From Kribbella jiaozuonensis (GTDB lineage: Bacteria > Actinomycetota > Actinomycetes > Propionibacteriales > Kribbellaceae), in the NCBI RefSeq assembly GCF_005233875.1, contig NZ_SZPZ01000001.1, positions 1,612,001 to 1,676,000 of the forward strand: a stretch of DNA of 64,000 nucleotides, in the 5' to 3' direction. The translations under genes were made by a program, and so were the position numbers. The notes beneath the pieces were generated by a model. The model was not told the origin of the DNA, made no database searches, and saw nothing but the letters and a program-made list of their open reading frames with translations. Positions 63,309 to 64,000 of this stretch are shown here, piece after piece; the first letter of the stretch is position 1; each line of letters begins with the position of its first letter.

Positions 63309-63875
63309 TTACAGCGCCTCGCGACTGCGGTACGTCAGGAGGCCTTCGATCCCGCGCAGGAACGTCTCGCAGATCGGCTTCGGATCCGACAGGCAGCCGG
63401 CGGTCATCGCTCCGTCGCGGAGCATGACGAAGTGCCGGGCGGCGGGCTCCGCGTCGATCTTCCCGATGCCGGAGAACAGTTCGGTCATCGTCTCCAGGAA
63501 CCATTCCCGGTGCTTGACGACCGCCTGGTGGACCGGATGCGCCGGGTCCGGATACTCGGCCGCCGCATTGAGGAACGCGCACCCGCGGAAGCCGGCGCTC
63601 TGGATGTCGTCCGTGATCGACCGGCCGACGGTTCGAATCACGTCATCGGCGGTCGAGTCGTCAGCCCGTGCGGCCTGCACCCGCGCGCGGATCGCCTCGT
63701 CGGCCTGGGTCAGGTACGCGACGATCAGGTCGTCCTTGCTGGGGAAGTGCTTGTAGAGCGTGGCGCGCGTCACCTGCGCCTCCCCGATGACGCGGTCGAC
63801 GCCCACGGCGTGAATGCCCTCGGCGTAGAAGAGCCCGGTGGCCTTGCTGAGCAGTCGCGCCCGTGCTTCCGACAT
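63309..63875 (-). CDS. TetR/AcrR-family transcriptional regulator
   Basis: 188 aa. The DNA-binding part is RARLLSKATGLFYAEGIHAVGVDRVIGEAQVTRATLYKHFPSKDDLIVAYL, typical of TetR. The C-terminal ligand domain includes FLNAAAEYPDPAHPVHQAVVKHREWFLETMTELFSGIG. Two related palindromes flank a 125-bp spacer with the gene that starts at 63974, so it is probably the repressor of itself and of that gene. Confidence 0.92.
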   Translation of the reverse strand: MSEARARLLSKATGLFYAEGIHAVGVDRVIGEAQVTRATLYKHFPSKDDLIVAYLTQADEAIRARVQAARADDSTADDVIRTVGRSITDDIQSAGFRGCAFLNAAAEYPDPAHPVHQAVVKHREWFLETMTELFSGIGKIDAEPAARHFVMLRDGAMTAGCLSDPKPICETFLRGIEGLLTYRSREAL

Positions 63876-63888
63876 GCCCCGAGGTTAG

Positions 63889-63960
63889 CAGATAGAACGG
63901 TCGGTCTTGACAACGACGGCCAACAGAGGGAGGGTCGGGGTAGACCGATCGTTCTATCTA
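63889..63960. promoter_or_regulatory. Twin TetR operators between divergent genes
   Basis: Site one (63889-63908) and site two (63941-63960) are the same 20-bp sequence in opposite orientation, with 17 of 20 positions matching. Each is an imperfect palindrome around GATC or GGTC (TAGAACGATCGGTCTA in the second). They lie between the TetR gene start and the ATG at 63974. Confidence 0.8.
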
Positions 63961-63973
63961 CGGAGTCAACGAA

Positions 63974-64000
63974 ATGCCGAAGACCCTGCGAACCCTCTAC
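63974..64000 (+). CDS. N-terminal fragment of a gene controlled by the TetR protein (cut by window end)
   Basis: ATG at 63974 with GGAG at 63962-63965; only nine codons (MPKTLRTLY) are in the window. It is divergent from the TetR gene and has the two operators directly upstream, so it is the likely target. The product cannot be identified. Confidence 0.5.

Overview
The window is high-GC chromosomal DNA from an actinobacterium. Many genes start with GTG, genes often overlap by 1-4 bp, and there is an IdeR/DtxR-type iron box, a SigK/RskA pair, LacI-controlled sugar loci and a Tat-type lipoprotein binding protein. Gene content and codon style suggest a soil Propionibacteriales member such as Kribbella, but this is inference. 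I see no rRNA, tRNA, CRISPR array, prophage or intact insertion sequence. The 68 genes proposed here (two cut by the window edges) are mostly ordinary chromosomal genes.

Layout. 1-7.1 kb: GNAT fragment, SGNH hydrolase, a GH127 glycosidase, a LacI regulator and a three-gene sugar ABC importer without its own ATPase. One 14-bp operator, GGAAACATGTTGCC, lies before both the GH127 gene and the importer. 7.1-9.1 kb: two non-coding arrays of a twin-hairpin repeat, in opposite orientation, flank a RibD-like reductase and an unknown gene. 9.1-14.8 kb: a dioxygenase-like gene, then a LacI-controlled operon of three Gfo/Idh/MocA dehydrogenases and a GH18-like secreted protein, with a perfect operator (TGCAACCGGTTGCA) before both the regulator and the operon. 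14.8-31.6 kb: mixed housekeeping and accessory genes (RibD-like reductase, POT peptide transporter, esterase, CGNR protein and ketopantoate reductase pair, MarR and ABC exporter pair, GH95 fucosidase, SDR, Asp/Glu racemase-like protein, methyltransferase, MT0933-like antitoxin, PEP mutase-like protein, ECF sigma factor, MFS exporter).

31.6-39.9 kb: envelope and secretion block: a fasciclin lipoprotein-sigK-rskA operon with a SigK-like promoter, a secreted chorismate mutase, a sedolisin (S53) protease, an Asp-box propeller protein and a helix-turn-helix regulator. 40-42.4 kb: MFS transporter, nitroreductase and a GPGG small membrane protein. 42.5-53.6 kb: the main metabolic unit, a complete soluble diiron propane/phenol-type monooxygenase operon (prmABCD = mimABCD order) with an 82-aa leader gene, amidohydrolase, DUF59 protein, Zn alcohol dehydrogenase and a dedicated GroEL. 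It is divergent from an AcoR/MimR-type activator that lacks the sigma-54 contact motif. Two sites of form GTCTCA-N3-TGAGA lie in the control regions. Presumably the enzyme hydroxylates a short alkane, ketone or phenol, the dehydrogenase oxidises the alcohol, and GroEL folds the hydroxylase.

53.6-64 kb: GNAT and DUF3892 genes, an iron-box-controlled FprA-like reductase convergent with a siderophore-type binding protein, a DUF2278 protein, an unusual YrdC-META-META fusion, an FAD monooxygenase, a zinc-ribbon thioredoxin, DUF1345, an epimerase-like protein, an aldo/keto reductase, a possible 50-aa gene over a strong hairpin, and a TetR regulator with twin operators before a truncated gene.
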